A DNA stretch of 64,000 nucleotides from Pseudonocardia autotrophica (GCF_000717175.1 NZ_JNYD01000035.1:37968-101967), one strand, 5' to 3'. Positions 17,434 through 28,659 are shown, numbered from the stretch's first letter. The notes: a model not told the origin generated them from the letters alone. A program made the numbers and translations.

Positions 17434-18700
17434 TTCTTGATCATGAACCGAGTGCCTCCACGGCAGCTCGACCCGCCGGCAGTACACCGCACCGCCGATC
17501 TTGCCGCCGATGATCGCCAGTCCAGTGCACTGGCGGCGAGTGCGCCGGTGGCCGACTGCGCCACGCTCGAGCGCCGACGACTGTGCTGGCGCTCGCATGC
17601 GCTGCCGGTCAACTGCGTTGGCGGTTGACTGGCGGGCGGTCGGGTGCGCCGGCGGTCGGGTGCGCCGGCGATCGGGTGCGCTGCCGGTTCGAGCGCGCTG
17701 CCGGTTCGAGCGCGCTGCCGGTTCGAGCGACCGGCCAAGCGATCGCGCCAGCTCCCACACCTGTTCCGAGGCGCCGCACCCGCCGGGCGCCGGTCTCGCA
17801 CCCAGAAGGTCGGCGGTACAGGTCGTCGACAGGGTGTGCCGCGCACGACGGGTGTGCGACCCGATGCGCGACGGCCCCTGCACACGAGTCGTACACAGCC
17901 GGTACCCGCTCCGCTCGACCCGAGGTCCCTGTGCGGCACGTCGTGATCAGCGATCGCGTGCGCGCACGGCAGCTCGGTCCGCCCGCACTGCACCGGACTG
18001 CCGATCATGCCGCTGGTGATCACCAGTCGAGTGCACGAGCGGTGGAGCGACCCGGCCGGGCGATCGCGACAGCTCCAGGCCGTCCCGCACGGGCAACCAC
18101 CGGCACGAGTCGCAGGTGTGGGACCGCCCCATCGGCTGTGCGGCACGTCGTGATCAGCGATCGCGTGCGCCCACGGCAGCTCGGTCCGCCCGCACTGCAC
18201 CGGACCGCCGATCATGCCGCTGGTGATCACCAGTCGAGTGCACGCGCGGTGGAGCGACCCGGCCGGGCGCTCCCAACGGCTTCAGACCGTCCCTCACTGC
18301 ACACCCGCCGGCGCGAGTCCGTGCGCTCGTCGTGATCAGCGACTACGTACACTTCATGCCGCTGGTGCACACCAGTCGAGTGCACGCGCGGTCGAGGGAC
18401 CCGGCCGGGCGCTCCCAACGGCTTCAGACCGTCCCTCACTGCACACCCGCCGGCGCGAGTCCGTGCGCTCGTCGTGATCAGCGACTGTCCGACGTCCCCG
18501 CCGCACGATCGCGGCGCCTCCACACCCGTTCCGGCACAGCAGTCGTGAGTCGCGGGTGTGGCACGCCGTCCATCGGCCGGCGGCTCGTCGTGATCCCCAG
18601 TCACGTGCGCCCACGGCAGCGCAGCACGCCGCCACCGCACCGAGTCGCCGATCTTGTCGCCGGTGATCGCCGTCCGAGTGCACCGGAGGCCGCGCGGCCG
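17434..18700. repeat. Array of ~110-200 bp imperfect repeats with palindromic cores (non-coding)
   Basis: The 1.38-kb stretch 17422-18804 holds no convincing gene. Related copies begin near 17434, 17931, 18138, 18321, 18463 and 18582. Copies at 17931 and 18138 are nearly identical over ~130 bp (period 207). A further ~115-bp segment repeats at a 142-bp step (18233/18375). Shared elements are CGTCGTGATCAGCGA, CACGGCAGCTCGGTCCGCC and the perfect palindrome CTGGTGATCACCAG (18013-18026 and 18220-18233). The first copy has CCAGTGCACTGG (17522-17533) in the same place. An open minus-strand frame across it repeats LVITSGMIG but starts and ends without gene character, so I treat it as non-coding. Confidence 0.75.
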
Positions 18701-18760
18701 CCACGAGAGACACCGGCCGACCGTCGGCGGAGGACGTGTTTCCCCAGCTCGTCCCGGGTC

Positions 18761-18800
18761 GTGAGTGGCAAGTGCCCCTCTAGGGGCACCTGCCACTCAC
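18761..18800 (-). terminator. Rho-independent-type terminator of the first sdh operon
   Basis: The arms GTGAGTGGCAAGTGCCCC and GGGGCACCTGCCACTCAC pair over 17 of 18 positions around a TCTA loop. It begins 5 bp after the sdhB stop in the direction of that operon. No U-tract follows, as is common in actinobacteria. Confidence 0.8.
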
Positions 18801-18804
18801 GGGG

Positions 18805-19551
18805 TCAGCGGCGGAACAGCTTGTTGCCCAGCCACACGATCGGGTCGTACTTGCGGTCCACCACCCGCTCCTTCAGCGGGATGATCGCGTTGTCGGTGAT
18901 CTTGATGTGTTCGGGGCAGACCTCGGTGCAGCACTTGGTGATGTTGCAGTAGCCGAGGCCGTGGTCCTCCTGCGCGAGGTCGCGGCGGTCGGCGGCGTCG
19001 AGCGGGTGCATGTCCAGCTCGGCGATCCGCATGAGGTAGCGCGGGCCGGAGAAGGCGGCCTTGTTCTCCTCGTGGTCGCGGACCGCGTGGCAGGTGTTCT
19101 GGCACAGGTAGCACTCGATGCACTTGCGGAACTCCTGGCTCCGCTCCACATCGACCTGCTGCATCCGGTACTCGCCGGGCGCCACGCCGGCCGGCGGGGC
19201 GAACGCGGGCACCTCGCGGGCCTTGACGTAGTTGTACTCGACGTCCGTGACCAGGTCCCGGATCACCGGGAAGGTCCGCAGCGGGGTCACCGTGATGACC
19301 TCGTCGTCGGCGAAGGTCGACATGCGCGTCATGCACATCAGCCGCGGCCGGCCGTTGATCTCCGCCGAGCACGAGCCGCACTTGCCCGCCTTGCAGTTCC
19401 ACCGCACAGCGAGATCGCCGGCCTCGGTCTGCTGGAGCCGGTGGATGATGTCGAGGACGACCTCGCCCTCGTTGACCTCCACCGGGTAGTCGACGAGCTC
19501 GCCGCCGTCGGCGTCGCCCCGCCAGACCCTGAAGTGGTGCCAGTGGCTCAT
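18805..19551 (-). CDS. sdhB: Succinate dehydrogenase/fumarate reductase iron-sulfur subunit (Sdh1 type)
   Basis: A 248-residue electron-transfer subunit carrying three clusters. The [2Fe-2S] ligands are C53, C58, C61 (CKAGKCGSC) and C73; the [4Fe-4S] and [3Fe-4S] sets are in CIECYLCQNTC (C144-C154) and YCNITKCCTEVCPEH (C202-C212). The ATG overlaps the flavoprotein stop (ATGA), so assembly in step is likely. Order and sequence type match the mycobacterial Sdh1 locus (Rv0247c-Rv0249c type, from memory). This enzyme would oxidise succinate and feed quinone. Confidence 0.93.
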   Translation of the reverse strand: MSHWHHFRVWRGDADGGELVDYPVEVNEGEVVLDIIHRLQQTEAGDLAVRWNCKAGKCGSCSAEINGRPRLMCMTRMSTFADDEVITVTPLRTFPVIRDLVTDVEYNYVKAREVPAFAPPAGVAPGEYRMQQVDVERSQEFRKCIECYLCQNTCHAVRDHEENKAAFSGPRYLMRIAELDMHPLDAADRRDLAQEDHGLGYCNITKCCTEVCPEHIKITDNAIIPLKERVVDRKYDPIVWLGNKLFRR

Positions 19552-21470
19552 GCGCGCTCCCCCTGGCCGGCCCGGTGCCCGCCGAGCTCCTCGCCGGTGT
19601 AGTACTTCTTGAGTTCGTCGAGCTCGAACAGGTCGAACAGCTCGGGCCGCATCGGTATCTGCTCCTTGCGGGTCAGCTCCACGTCGTCCTCGCCGAGGCC
19701 CCGGCAGACCAGCAGGACGTGCCGCCAGTCGGAGTCCATGACCGGGAAGTCGTCCCGCGTGTGGCCGCCGCGGCTCTCCTGCCGCTCGAGCGCCGCCTTC
19801 CCCACGCACAGCGAGACCAGCAGCATGTTGCGCAGGTCGAGGGCGAGGTGCCAGCCCGGGTTGAACTCCCGGTGCCCCTCCACGCTGACGGTCCGGGTGC
19901 GGGCCGCGATGTCCTCGAGCTTCTTGAGCGCCATCTCCATCTCGTCGGCCTTGCGGATGATCCCGACGAGCTCGTGCATCGTCTTCTGCAGCTCCAGCTG
20001 CACGACGAACGGGTTCTCGCCGCCGTCCGTCGCGCTCGAGAAGGGCAGCAGGGCCCGCTCGATGGCCGCCTCGACGTCGCCGGACCTGACCTCGGGCAGC
20101 GCGCCGAGGCCGTCGGCGTACTCCGACGCGCCCAGCCCGCACCGGCGGCCGAACACGAGCAGGTCGGACAGCGAGTTGCCGCCCAGCCGGTTCGACCCGT
20201 GCATGCCGCCCGAGCACTCGCCCGCTGCGAACAGGCCCGGCACCGAACTCATCCCGGTGTCCGGGTCGACCTCGATCCCGCCCATGACGTAGTGGCAGGT
20301 CGGCCCGACCTCCATGGGCTCCTTGGTGATGTCGACGTCCGCCAGCTCCTTGAACTGGTGGTGCATCGAGGGCAGCCGCTTGAGGATCTCCTCGGGCTTG
20401 AGCCGCGAGGCGATGTCGAGGAACACGCCGCCGTGCGGGCTGCCCCGGCCGGCCTTCACCTCGGAGTTGATCGCCCGCGCGACCTCGTCACGCGGGAGCA
20501 GCTCCGGCGGGCGGCGGTTGTTGTCGGGGTCGGTGTACCAGCGGTCCGCCTCCTCCTCGGTGGTGGCGTACTGCTCCTTGAACACGTCCGGGACGTACTC
20601 GAACATGAACCGCTTGCCCTCGGAGTTCCGGAGCACGCCACCGTCGCCGCGGACCGACTCGGTGACGAGGATGCCCTTCACCGACGGCGGCCAGACCATG
20701 CCCGTCGGGTGGAACTGCAGGAACTCCATGTTGATCAGCGTCGCGCCGGCGCGCAGGGCCAGGGCGTGGCCGTCGCCGGTGTACTCCCAGGAGTTCGACG
20801 TGACCTGGTAGCTCTTGCCGACCCCGCCCGTCGCCATGACGATGGCCGGGGCGTCGAACCGGACGAACCTGCCGTCGTTGCGGAAGTAGCCGAAGCAGCC
20901 CGCGACCCGGCCGTCCGTGGTGAACAGCTCGGTGATCGTGCATTCGTGGAAGACGCGCAGGTGGGACTGGTAGTCCCCGGTGACCTTGTGGTCGTCCTGC
21001 TGCAGGGAAACGATCTTCTGCTGCAGCGTGCGGATCAGCTCGAGGCCGGTGCGGTCGCCGACGTGCGCCAGCCGCGGGTAGGTGTGCCCGCCGAAGTTCC
21101 GCTGGCTGATCTTGCCGTCCTTGGTGCGGTCGAACAGCGCACCGTAGGTCTCCAGCTCCCAGACGCGCTCGGGCGCCTCCTTGGCGTGCAGCTCGGCCAT
21201 CCGCCAGTTGTTGAGGAACTTCCCGCCGCGCATGGTGTCGCGGTAGTGGACCTGCCAGTTGTCGTTGGGGTTCGCGTTGCCCATCGCCGCCGCGCAGCCG
21301 CCCTCGGCCATCACGGTGTGCGCCTTGCCGAACAGCGACTTCGAGATGATCGCGACCCGCTTGCCCTGCAGTCTCGCCTCGATCGCCGCACGCAGGCCCG
21401 CGCCCCCGGCCCCGATGACGACGACGTCGTAGGTGTGCTGCTCGACGGTCCGGTCGGTCTGGTCGGTCAT
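19548..21470 (-). CDS. sdhA: Succinate dehydrogenase flavoprotein subunit (Sdh1 type)
   Basis: A 640-residue flavoprotein. The dinucleotide fold is VVVIGAGGAGLRAAIEA (residues 17-33), and the histidine expected to bind FAD covalently is H51 in KAHTVMAEGG. Substrate-site segments LINMEFLQFHPTGM and ECSGGMHGSNRLGGNSLSD are present. The ATG at 21470 lies 5 bp after the membrane-subunit stop. Together with its neighbours it forms a complete three-gene operon, the first of two in this window; the second (23256-25941) belongs to a different SdhA subclass. Confidence 0.95.
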   Translation of the reverse strand: MTDQTDRTVEQHTYDVVVIGAGGAGLRAAIEARLQGKRVAIISKSLFGKAHTVMAEGGCAAAMGNANPNDNWQVHYRDTMRGGKFLNNWRMAELHAKEAPERVWELETYGALFDRTKDGKISQRNFGGHTYPRLAHVGDRTGLELIRTLQQKIVSLQQDDHKVTGDYQSHLRVFHECTITELFTTDGRVAGCFGYFRNDGRFVRFDAPAIVMATGGVGKSYQVTSNSWEYTGDGHALALRAGATLINMEFLQFHPTGMVWPPSVKGILVTESVRGDGGVLRNSEGKRFMFEYVPDVFKEQYATTEEEADRWYTDPDNNRRPPELLPRDEVARAINSEVKAGRGSPHGGVFLDIASRLKPEEILKRLPSMHHQFKELADVDITKEPMEVGPTCHYVMGGIEVDPDTGMSSVPGLFAAGECSGGMHGSNRLGGNSLSDLLVFGRRCGLGASEYADGLGALPEVRSGDVEAAIERALLPFSSATDGGENPFVVQLELQKTMHELVGIIRKADEMEMALKKLEDIAARTRTVSVEGHREFNPGWHLALDLRNMLLVSLCVGKAALERQESRGGHTRDDFPVMDSDWRHVLLVCRGLGEDDVELTRKEQIPMRPELFDLFELDELKKYYTGEELGGHRAGQGERA

Positions 21471-21475
21471 CCGGT

Positions 21476-22339
21476 TCACCCCACGATCCGCAGGTCGGGA
21501 ATCCAGCCCGCGGAGACGCACATGATGTAGGCGTCCGTGATCGCGAGGCTGGCCAGCGTGGTCCACGCCAGCTGCATGTGTTTGCCGTTGAGCTTCGTGA
21601 CGAAGGTCCAGGCCTTGTAGCGCACCGGGTGCCGGGAGAAGTGGTTCAGCCGGCCACCGACGATGCTGCGGCAGGAGTGGCAGGACACCGTGTAGGCCCA
21701 GAGCAGCACCACGTTGGCGACCAGGATGATGTTGCCCAGCCCGAGGCCGAAGCTCCCGTCCGCCTTGATGAACGCCAGGATCGCGTCGTAGGTGTTGATG
21801 ATCGAGATCAGCGCCGCGATGTAGAAGAAGTACCGGTGCAGGTTCTGCAGGATCAGCGGGAAGCGGGTCTCGCCGGTGTACTTGCCGTGCGGCTCCGCCA
21901 CCGCACAGGCGGGCGGGCTGCCCCAGAAGGCCCGGTAGTAGGCCTTGCGGTAGTAGTAGCAGGTCAGCCGGAACAACAGCAGGAACGGCAGCGAGATCAA
22001 CGCGTACGGCAGCCACGGCACGTCCGGCACGAACCGTCCGAAGTGCGCCGCCTGCTCCACGCAGCCGTAGGACACGCAGGGCGAGTAGAACGGCGTCAGG
22101 TAGTTGTACTCCGCGACGAAGTACCACTCCTGCATGAAGGCCCGGACGGTCGCGTAGATGACCCACGCGCCCAGCCCGACCAGGTTGAGCAACGGTGGGA
22201 GCCACCAGCGGTCGGTGCGGAGCGTCCGTGCCGCGATCCGGGCCCGGCCCGCGGCCCGCTGATCGGCGATGTCAGTGGTGGATGACACGTCGTCGTTGTC
22301 CCCGTCTTCTCCGGCGTCATTGCCTGTAGTGCGGATCAC
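21476..22339 (-). CDS. sdhC: Sdh1-type membrane anchor subunit
   Basis: A 287-residue membrane protein with about five hydrophobic segments and conserved-looking histidines (NLHRYFFYIAAL, VSCHSCRSIVGG, LNHFSRHP). It matches the large single anchor that accompanies mycobacterial Sdh1 rather than the short SdhC/SdhD pair. Cysteines in SPCVSYGCVE and RLTCYYY are unusual for an anchor and could hold a cofactor. The start is uncertain: GTG at 22339 gives an acidic 17-residue leader before SSTTDIADQ; an in-frame GTG at that point is an alternative. Confidence 0.88.
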   Translation of the reverse strand: MIRTTGNDAGEDGDNDDVSSTTDIADQRAAGRARIAARTLRTDRWWLPPLLNLVGLGAWVIYATVRAFMQEWYFVAEYNYLTPFYSPCVSYGCVEQAAHFGRFVPDVPWLPYALISLPFLLLFRLTCYYYRKAYYRAFWGSPPACAVAEPHGKYTGETRFPLILQNLHRYFFYIAALISIINTYDAILAFIKADGSFGLGLGNIILVANVVLLWAYTVSCHSCRSIVGGRLNHFSRHPVRYKAWTFVTKLNGKHMQLAWTTLASLAITDAYIMCVSAGWIPDLRIVG

Positions 22340-22441
22340 AGGAGCCTACGACGCGGGTCACAGCCGACGGGTGTCAGGTGGGGAACAAATGGGTACGGGA
22401 GACGGACGTCACACCGCGTGCCCGGTCCGTCACGCAGCACG

Positions 22442-22476
22442 ACGAGCCCGACCCACACCTGGGGAATCGGGCTCGT
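22442..22476 (-). terminator. Terminator-like hairpin after the second sdh operon
   Basis: Perfect 10-bp arms ACGAGCCCGA/TCGGGCTCGT enclose an inner CCCA-CACC-TGGG stem with a 3-base bulge. It starts 24 bp past the sdhB stop at 22501 and precedes the start of the Sdh1 operon, so it should separate the two operons. Confidence 0.75.
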
Positions 22477-22500
22477 GCGTGTGGAGTTGTCGACCCGGGG

Positions 22501-23255
22501 TCAGGCCTTCTTGCGCCGCCCGCCGACCGTCGCCTTGAGGTAGTCGTGGTTCAGCTGGGAGATCACGTCGAGCGGGATCTCCTTGGGGCAGGCCGTGGCG
22601 CACGCACCGGTGTTGGTGCAGCCGCCGAAGCCGGCGTCGTCGTGCGTCTCGACCATGTTGACCACGCGCTCCCAGCGCTCCGGCTGGCCCTGCGGCATCT
22701 CGCCGAGGTGGGTCAGCTTGGCGCCGAGGAACAGCGAGGCCGAGCCGTTCGGGCACGCCGCCACACAGGCGCCGCAGCCGATGCAGTTCGCCGCGGCGAA
22801 CGAGCGGTCCGCGTTGGCCTTCGGCACCGGGGTGGAGTGCGCCTCCGGGGCCGACCCGGTGTTGGCGGAGATGTAGCCGCCTGCCTGGATGATCTTGTCG
22901 AACGCGCCGCGGTCGACGACCAGGTCCTTGATCACCGGGAACGCGCCGGCCCGGAAGGGCTCGACGGTGATCGTGGAGCCGTCGGCGAACTTCCGCATGT
23001 GCAGCTGGCAGACGGTGGTCGCCTTCTCCGGGCCGTGCGGGTGGCCGTCGACGACCATGCTGCACGTACCGCAGATGCCCTCGCGGCAGTCGTGGTCGAA
23101 CGCGACGGGCTCCTCGCCCGAGAGGATCAGCTTCTCGTTCAGCACGTCGAGCAGCTCGAGGAACGACATGTCCTCGCTCGCGTCCTCGACGACGTAGGAG
23201 ACCATGCGGCCCTTGTCGACGGCGTCCTTCTGCCGCCAGACGCGCAGGTTGACCT

Positions 23256-23259
<4 letters not shown>
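22501..23259 (-). CDS. sdhB: Succinate dehydrogenase iron-sulfur subunit (SdhCAB, b558 type)
   Basis: A 252-residue iron-sulfur subunit. The [2Fe-2S] ligands are C58, C63, C66 (CREGICGTC) and C84; the other cluster motifs are [12 protein letters not shown] (C159-C169) and [12 protein letters not shown] (C214-C224). The GTG start overlaps the flavoprotein stop as GTGA. The sequence type is that of the Corynebacterium/Bacteroides class, distinct from the Sdh1 subunit encoded 3 kb away. Confidence 0.94.
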
Positions 23260-25199
<1,940 letters not shown>

Positions 25200-25200
25200 A

Positions 25201-25941
25201 TCAGATCCATCCGAAGGTGACGGAGATCGGGACGATCAGGAAGCCCAGGACCAGCAGGCCCGAGAAGCCCGTGGCGATCGCCTTCAGGATCGGCTCGCGC
25301 TTGTTGCTGTTCCAGCCGAAGGTCTGGACGGCGCTCCACAACCCGTGGCGCAGGTGGAAGAAGATCGCCAGCAGCGCGATCACGTACCAGATGGTCACGT
25401 ACCAGCGGCTCGGGGCGAAGTCCGCGGTCACGTTCTCGTAGACGGCCAGGTGCTCGCCGTGGGGGTTCAGCGTGCCGACCGTCAGGTCGAGGATGTGGTA
25501 GACGATGAAGAGCAGCACGATCACGCCGCCCCAGCGCATGGTGCGGGTCGTGTAGTTGCCCTTCACCTTGTTGCCGGCCGCGTACTTCACCGGCCGGGCG
25601 CGCTTCGCCCGCAGCGCGAGCAGGGTCGCCGCCCAGATGTGGCCGATCACCGCGAACGCCAGCACGATGCGGACGACCCAGACGAAGCCCTCCCAGCCGA
25701 GGACCGGCTGGAGCAGGGTACGGAGCCAGATCGCGTACTCGTTGATCGACGTCTGGCCCCAGAAGATCTGGAGGTTGCCGATCATGTGCACCACGAGGTA
25801 CAGCACCAGGAACACGGAGCTGACCGCGATCACGAACTTGAGCAGGACGGCGGGGATGCGCGGCCGCTTGGGCCGGGCGGGCGCCGCCGCGGAACTTGCG
25901 GGGGCCTTCGCCGAGCCCCTGTTAGACACCTGTGTCGCCAC
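25201..25941 (-). CDS. sdhC: Succinate dehydrogenase cytochrome b558 subunit
   Basis: A 246-residue membrane anchor with five transmembrane segments after a 30-residue Ala/Pro/Lys-rich leader. Candidate heme ligands lie on four different helices: H52 (VVHMIGN), [16 protein letters not shown] and FHLRHGLWS, consistent with two hemes b. The GTG at 25941 begins a three-gene operon (sdhCAB) and is divergent from a LysR gene with a 76-bp shared upstream region. Confidence 0.93.
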   Translation of the reverse strand: MATQVSNRGSAKAPASSAAAPARPKRPRIPAVLLKFVIAVSSVFLVLYLVVHMIGNLQIFWGQTSINEYAIWLRTLLQPVLGWEGFVWVVRIVLAFAVIGHIWAATLLALRAKRARPVKYAAGNKVKGNYTTRTMRWGGVIVLLFIVYHILDLTVGTLNPHGEHLAVYENVTADFAPSRWYVTIWYVIALLAIFFHLRHGLWSAVQTFGWNSNKREPILKAIATGFSGLLVLGFLIVPISVTFGWI

Positions 25942-26017
25942 GTCGTCAGTGCACTACTCAGGCGTCGGGCCGTCCAATGCATGGAGTCGGCATGATCTAT
26001 GCACGTAGGCTATACAC
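25942..26017. promoter_or_regulatory. Divergent sdhCAB / LysR control region
   Basis: It contains the interrupted dyad ATGC-N9-GCAT (25977-25993) suited to LysR-type binding. TAGGCT at 26006-26011 ends 6 bp before the LysR GTG, and no ribosome site precedes that GTG, which suggests a leaderless LysR transcript. Both points are inference from spacing. Confidence 0.4.
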
Positions 26018-26956
26018 GTGACACTTCAGCAGCTTGCGTACTTCGTGGCGGTCGCCGACGTGCGCAGCTTCACTCGGGCGGCCGACGTCGTCGGTGTTGC
26101 CCAGCCCACACTGTCGCGGCAGCTCAGGGCCCTGGAGGACGATCTCGGGGCCCCGCTGGTGAACCGCGGGAAGATCGTCACGCTCACCCCGGCGGGTGAG
26201 GCGGTGCTGCCACTCGCCCGCCGGATGCTCGCCGACATGGACCTCGCCCGTACCTCCGTCGCCGAGCTCGTCGGGCTGCGGACGGGCCGGGTGCGGGTCG
26301 GCGCCACGCCGTCCATGTGCATCGGCCTGCTCGCCGACGTGCTGCGGCTCTTCCACGAGCGGCACCCGGAGATCCACCTGGAGCTGGCCGAGAACGGGTC
26401 GCAGTCGCTGGTGCGCGACCTCGCCCGCGGCGCCCTCGACGTCGCGCTGGTCATCGTGCCGCCCTCCGGCGTCGACCCGGCGCTGCACACGCTGCCCCTC
26501 CTGCGCGAACGGCTGTCGGTCGCCTCGCCGCGGTCCGGCCGGCCGCCGTCGTCCCGCGGGTCGATGACGGTCGCCGAGCTGTCCCGGCGCTCGCTGGTCA
26601 TGGTGCGGCAGGGCTACGACCTGCGCGAGGTCACCCTCGACGCCTACCGCGCCGCGGGCGTCACGCCCAAGTTCGCCGTCGAGGGCGGCGAGATGGACGC
26701 CGTGCTCCGGCTGGTCGAGGCCGGGACCGGCGTCGCCGTGGTGCCGGACCTGGTGTTCGCCGGGCGCCCGCGGCTGCGGCGCACCGTGCTGACCCCGCCG
26801 CTCTACCGCACGGTCGCGCTGGCCCGCCGCACCGACATCGCGCCCACCCACGCCGCCCAGGCCTTCATCGACACCCTGCTCACCTACATCGGCTCGGTCG
26901 CCGTCACGGGCGGGCTCTCGGCCGACGTCCAGGTGCTGCACCGGCCCGAGGAGTAG
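26018..26956 (+). CDS. LysR-family transcriptional regulator
   Basis: A 312-residue regulator. The helix-turn-helix is at residues ~1-60 (LQQLAYFVAVADVRSFTRAA, VAQPTLSRQLRALEDDLG) and the effector domain begins VRVGATPSMCIGLLADVL. It is divergent from sdhCAB, so it may control succinate dehydrogenase, itself, or both; the effector is unknown. The GTG start at 26018 gives the standard family N-terminus. Confidence 0.93.
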   Translation: MTLQQLAYFVAVADVRSFTRAADVVGVAQPTLSRQLRALEDDLGAPLVNRGKIVTLTPAGEAVLPLARRMLADMDLARTSVAELVGLRTGRVRVGATPSMCIGLLADVLRLFHERHPEIHLELAENGSQSLVRDLARGALDVALVIVPPSGVDPALHTLPLLRERLSVASPRSGRPPSSRGSMTVAELSRRSLVMVRQGYDLREVTLDAYRAAGVTPKFAVEGGEMDAVLRLVEAGTGVAVVPDLVFAGRPRLRRTVLTPPLYRTVALARRTDIAPTHAAQAFIDTLLTYIGSVAVTGGLSADVQVLHRPEE

Positions 26957-26968
26957 AACCGGCCGCGC

Positions 26969-27819
26969 TCACCGCCGGTGCGTGGTGTCGCGGCTCAGGT
27001 CGGCGCGCAGCCGGGTCAGGATCTCGTCGGCCGCGACCACGGAGCGCTCGTCCCGAGCGGCGACCGCCAGGCACAACGCGTCCGTGAGGACCGCCGCGGT
27101 CAACCCCTCCCCCGTCACATCGCCGAGGCCGTGCACGGCGTCGAGCACGACGTCGGCGCGGTCCCCGAACGCCCCGCCCAGCGCGTCGGTGACCAGTACC
27201 GACCGGGCCCCGACGGCACGGACGTGGTCGAGCACCACCTCCGCGTCGACCGTGCGACGGGCCGGGAGATAGAGCACCACCACGGCGTCCGGACCGAGGC
27301 CCACCAGGTCGTCGGCCAGCCGGAAGCCGACCGCGCCCGTGGCCCGGGCCCGCCGTCCGATGCGGGTCAGCCGCAGCGCGAGCGCCCGCGCGACCAGCTC
27401 CGACGGGCCGATCCCGTAGCCGACCACCTCGCCCGCCCCCGCGATCAACGCCACCGCCGCGTCGAATGCCGCCCCGTCGACGGCCGCGGCCGTGCGCGCC
27501 AGCCGCTCCGCGGCCTCCGCGAAGACCCGCTCGAGCAGTCCCGCGGAGGAGTCCGCGGCCACCCTCCGGACCTGCGCCGCCGGTCCCGTCGCGCCCACGA
27601 CCCGGTCGGTGAGGCTCTGCCGCAGCGCCGGCAGGCCCGCGAAGCCGAGCGTCCGAGCGGTCCGGACCACGGTGGCGTCGCTCGTGCCGGCGCCCTCCGC
27701 GATCTGCCCGGCGGACGCCAGGATCGCCTGCCGCGGGTGCGTGAGCAGGTAGTCGACGACGCGCTGCTCGCTTCGGTGAGCCGCACCGCCCGCACCCGGG
27801 CCTCGAGCGAGTCCGGCAT
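26969..27819 (-). pseudogene. RpiR-family regulator with SIS domain, apparent -1 nt frameshift near codon 17
   Basis: The ATG at 27819 opens MPDSLEARVRAVRLTEA, a plausible RpiR N-terminus. The rest of the regulator (QRVVDYLLTHPRQAILASAG, SDATVVRTARTLGF, then a SIS sugar-phosphate domain with GYGIGPSELVARALALRL) is in another frame. One base appears to be missing at about 27768-27772: GAAGCG-AGCAG where GAAGCGGAGCAG would read EAEQ. The span 26969-27819 is 851 bp, one short of 284 codons. No start codon is available in the downstream frame near the junction. It could be a true inactivating deletion, a recoded gene or a sequence error. The gene is divergent from the hydrolase at 27880. Confidence 0.75.
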
Positions 27820-27831
27820 CGCACCGCCTTC

Positions 27832-27880
27832 TGTAGTGCTCACTACATCTTTGGGAAGCCTCACTGTAGTGTTCACGACA
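27832..27880. promoter_or_regulatory. Paired palindromic operators between RpiR gene and hydrolase gene
   Basis: TGTAGTG-CT-CACTACA lies at 27832-27847 and TGTAGTG-TT-CACGACA at 27865-27880. The two dyads are 33 bp apart, about three helical turns, and the second touches the hydrolase ATG. They are good candidate sites for the adjacent RpiR-type protein. Confidence 0.7.
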
Positions 27881-28659
27881 TGACGACGGCCGGAACCGAC
27901 GCGCGCGGGCCCAGCCCGTTCTTCGCGGCGCAGGCCGACCGGCGCTTCTCCTACTGCCTCTACGCCCCGGCCGCGCGTGGCCCGTTGCCCCTGGTCGTGG
28001 TCGTGCACGGGACCCAGCGAATGGCCGAGCGGTACCGCGACGCCTACCGTGGGTTCGCCGAGGAGCACGGCTGCCTGGTCGTGGCGCCGCTGTTCCCCGC
28101 GGGGGCGGACGAGCCCGGCGACCTCTCCGGCTACAAGCGCCTGGAGTTCCGCGGCACCCGCTACGACCTGGTCCTGCTCGCGATGCTCGACGAGATCGCA
28201 CTCCGGTACCCCGTCCGCACCGACCGCTTCCACCTGCACGGCTTCTCCGGGGGCGGGCAGTTCGCGCACCGCTTCGCCCTGCTGCACCCGGAGCGGCTGG
28301 CCTCGGTCTCCGTCGGCGCGCCGGGGCGGATCACCCGCATCGACCCCGGCACGCCGTGGTGGCTCGGCACCGCGGACGTCGAGGAGCGCTTCGGCCGCCG
28401 CCTCGACCTGCCGACGCTGCGGACGGTGCCCGTGCAGATGGTCGTCGGCGACCGCGACCTCGACACCACCGAGATCGCCGAGCCGGGGATCGACGCCGGC
28501 GGCGCCACCCGGATCGACCGACTGCGGAGCCTGCGGGCCAACTTCGAACGGCACGGGATCGGCGTCGACCTCGTGCTGCTGCCCGGCATCGGGCACCGCG
28601 GTCTCGAGGTCCAGCCGGCCGTCCAGCGGTTCCTCGCCGCGAGGCTGGGCGCCGGCTGA
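27880..28659 (+). CDS. Alpha/beta hydrolase (esterase/depolymerase-like)
   Basis: A 259-residue hydrolase. The nucleophile elbow GFSGGG has S123, the oxyanion strand is VVVVHGTQRMAERY, and the likely acid is D191 or D193 (VVGDRDLD) with H239 (GIGHRG). It resembles PHB-depolymerase/LpqC-type esterases but has no signal peptide, so it acts inside the cell. The ATG overlaps the downstream operator. It is followed 90 bp later by a siderophore-type binding lipoprotein, which raises the idea of a siderophore or sugar-ester hydrolase; that is inference only. Confidence 0.8.
   Translation: MTTAGTDARGPSPFFAAQADRRFSYCLYAPAARGPLPLVVVVHGTQRMAERYRDAYRGFAEEHGCLVVAPLFPAGADEPGDLSGYKRLEFRGTRYDLVLLAMLDEIALRYPVRTDRFHLHGFSGGGQFAHRFALLHPERLASVSVGAPGRITRIDPGTPWWLGTADVEERFGRRLDLPTLRTVPVQMVVGDRDLDTTEIAEPGIDAGGATRIDRLRSLRANFERHGIGVDLVLLPGIGHRGLEVQPAVQRFLAARLGAG

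Noticed and set aside
17259..18230. 323-codon minus-strand frame with repeated LVITSGMIG peptides
   Set aside because: It runs antisense into the small acidic gene, has no ribosome site, and the peptide repeats only follow the DNA repeats; treated as non-coding.
26969..28201. Continuous 410-codon minus-strand frame covering the RpiR gene
   Set aside because: Its N-terminal third is antisense to the hydrolase gene and crosses both operators; the true start MPDSLEARV is in another frame, so a frameshift fits better.
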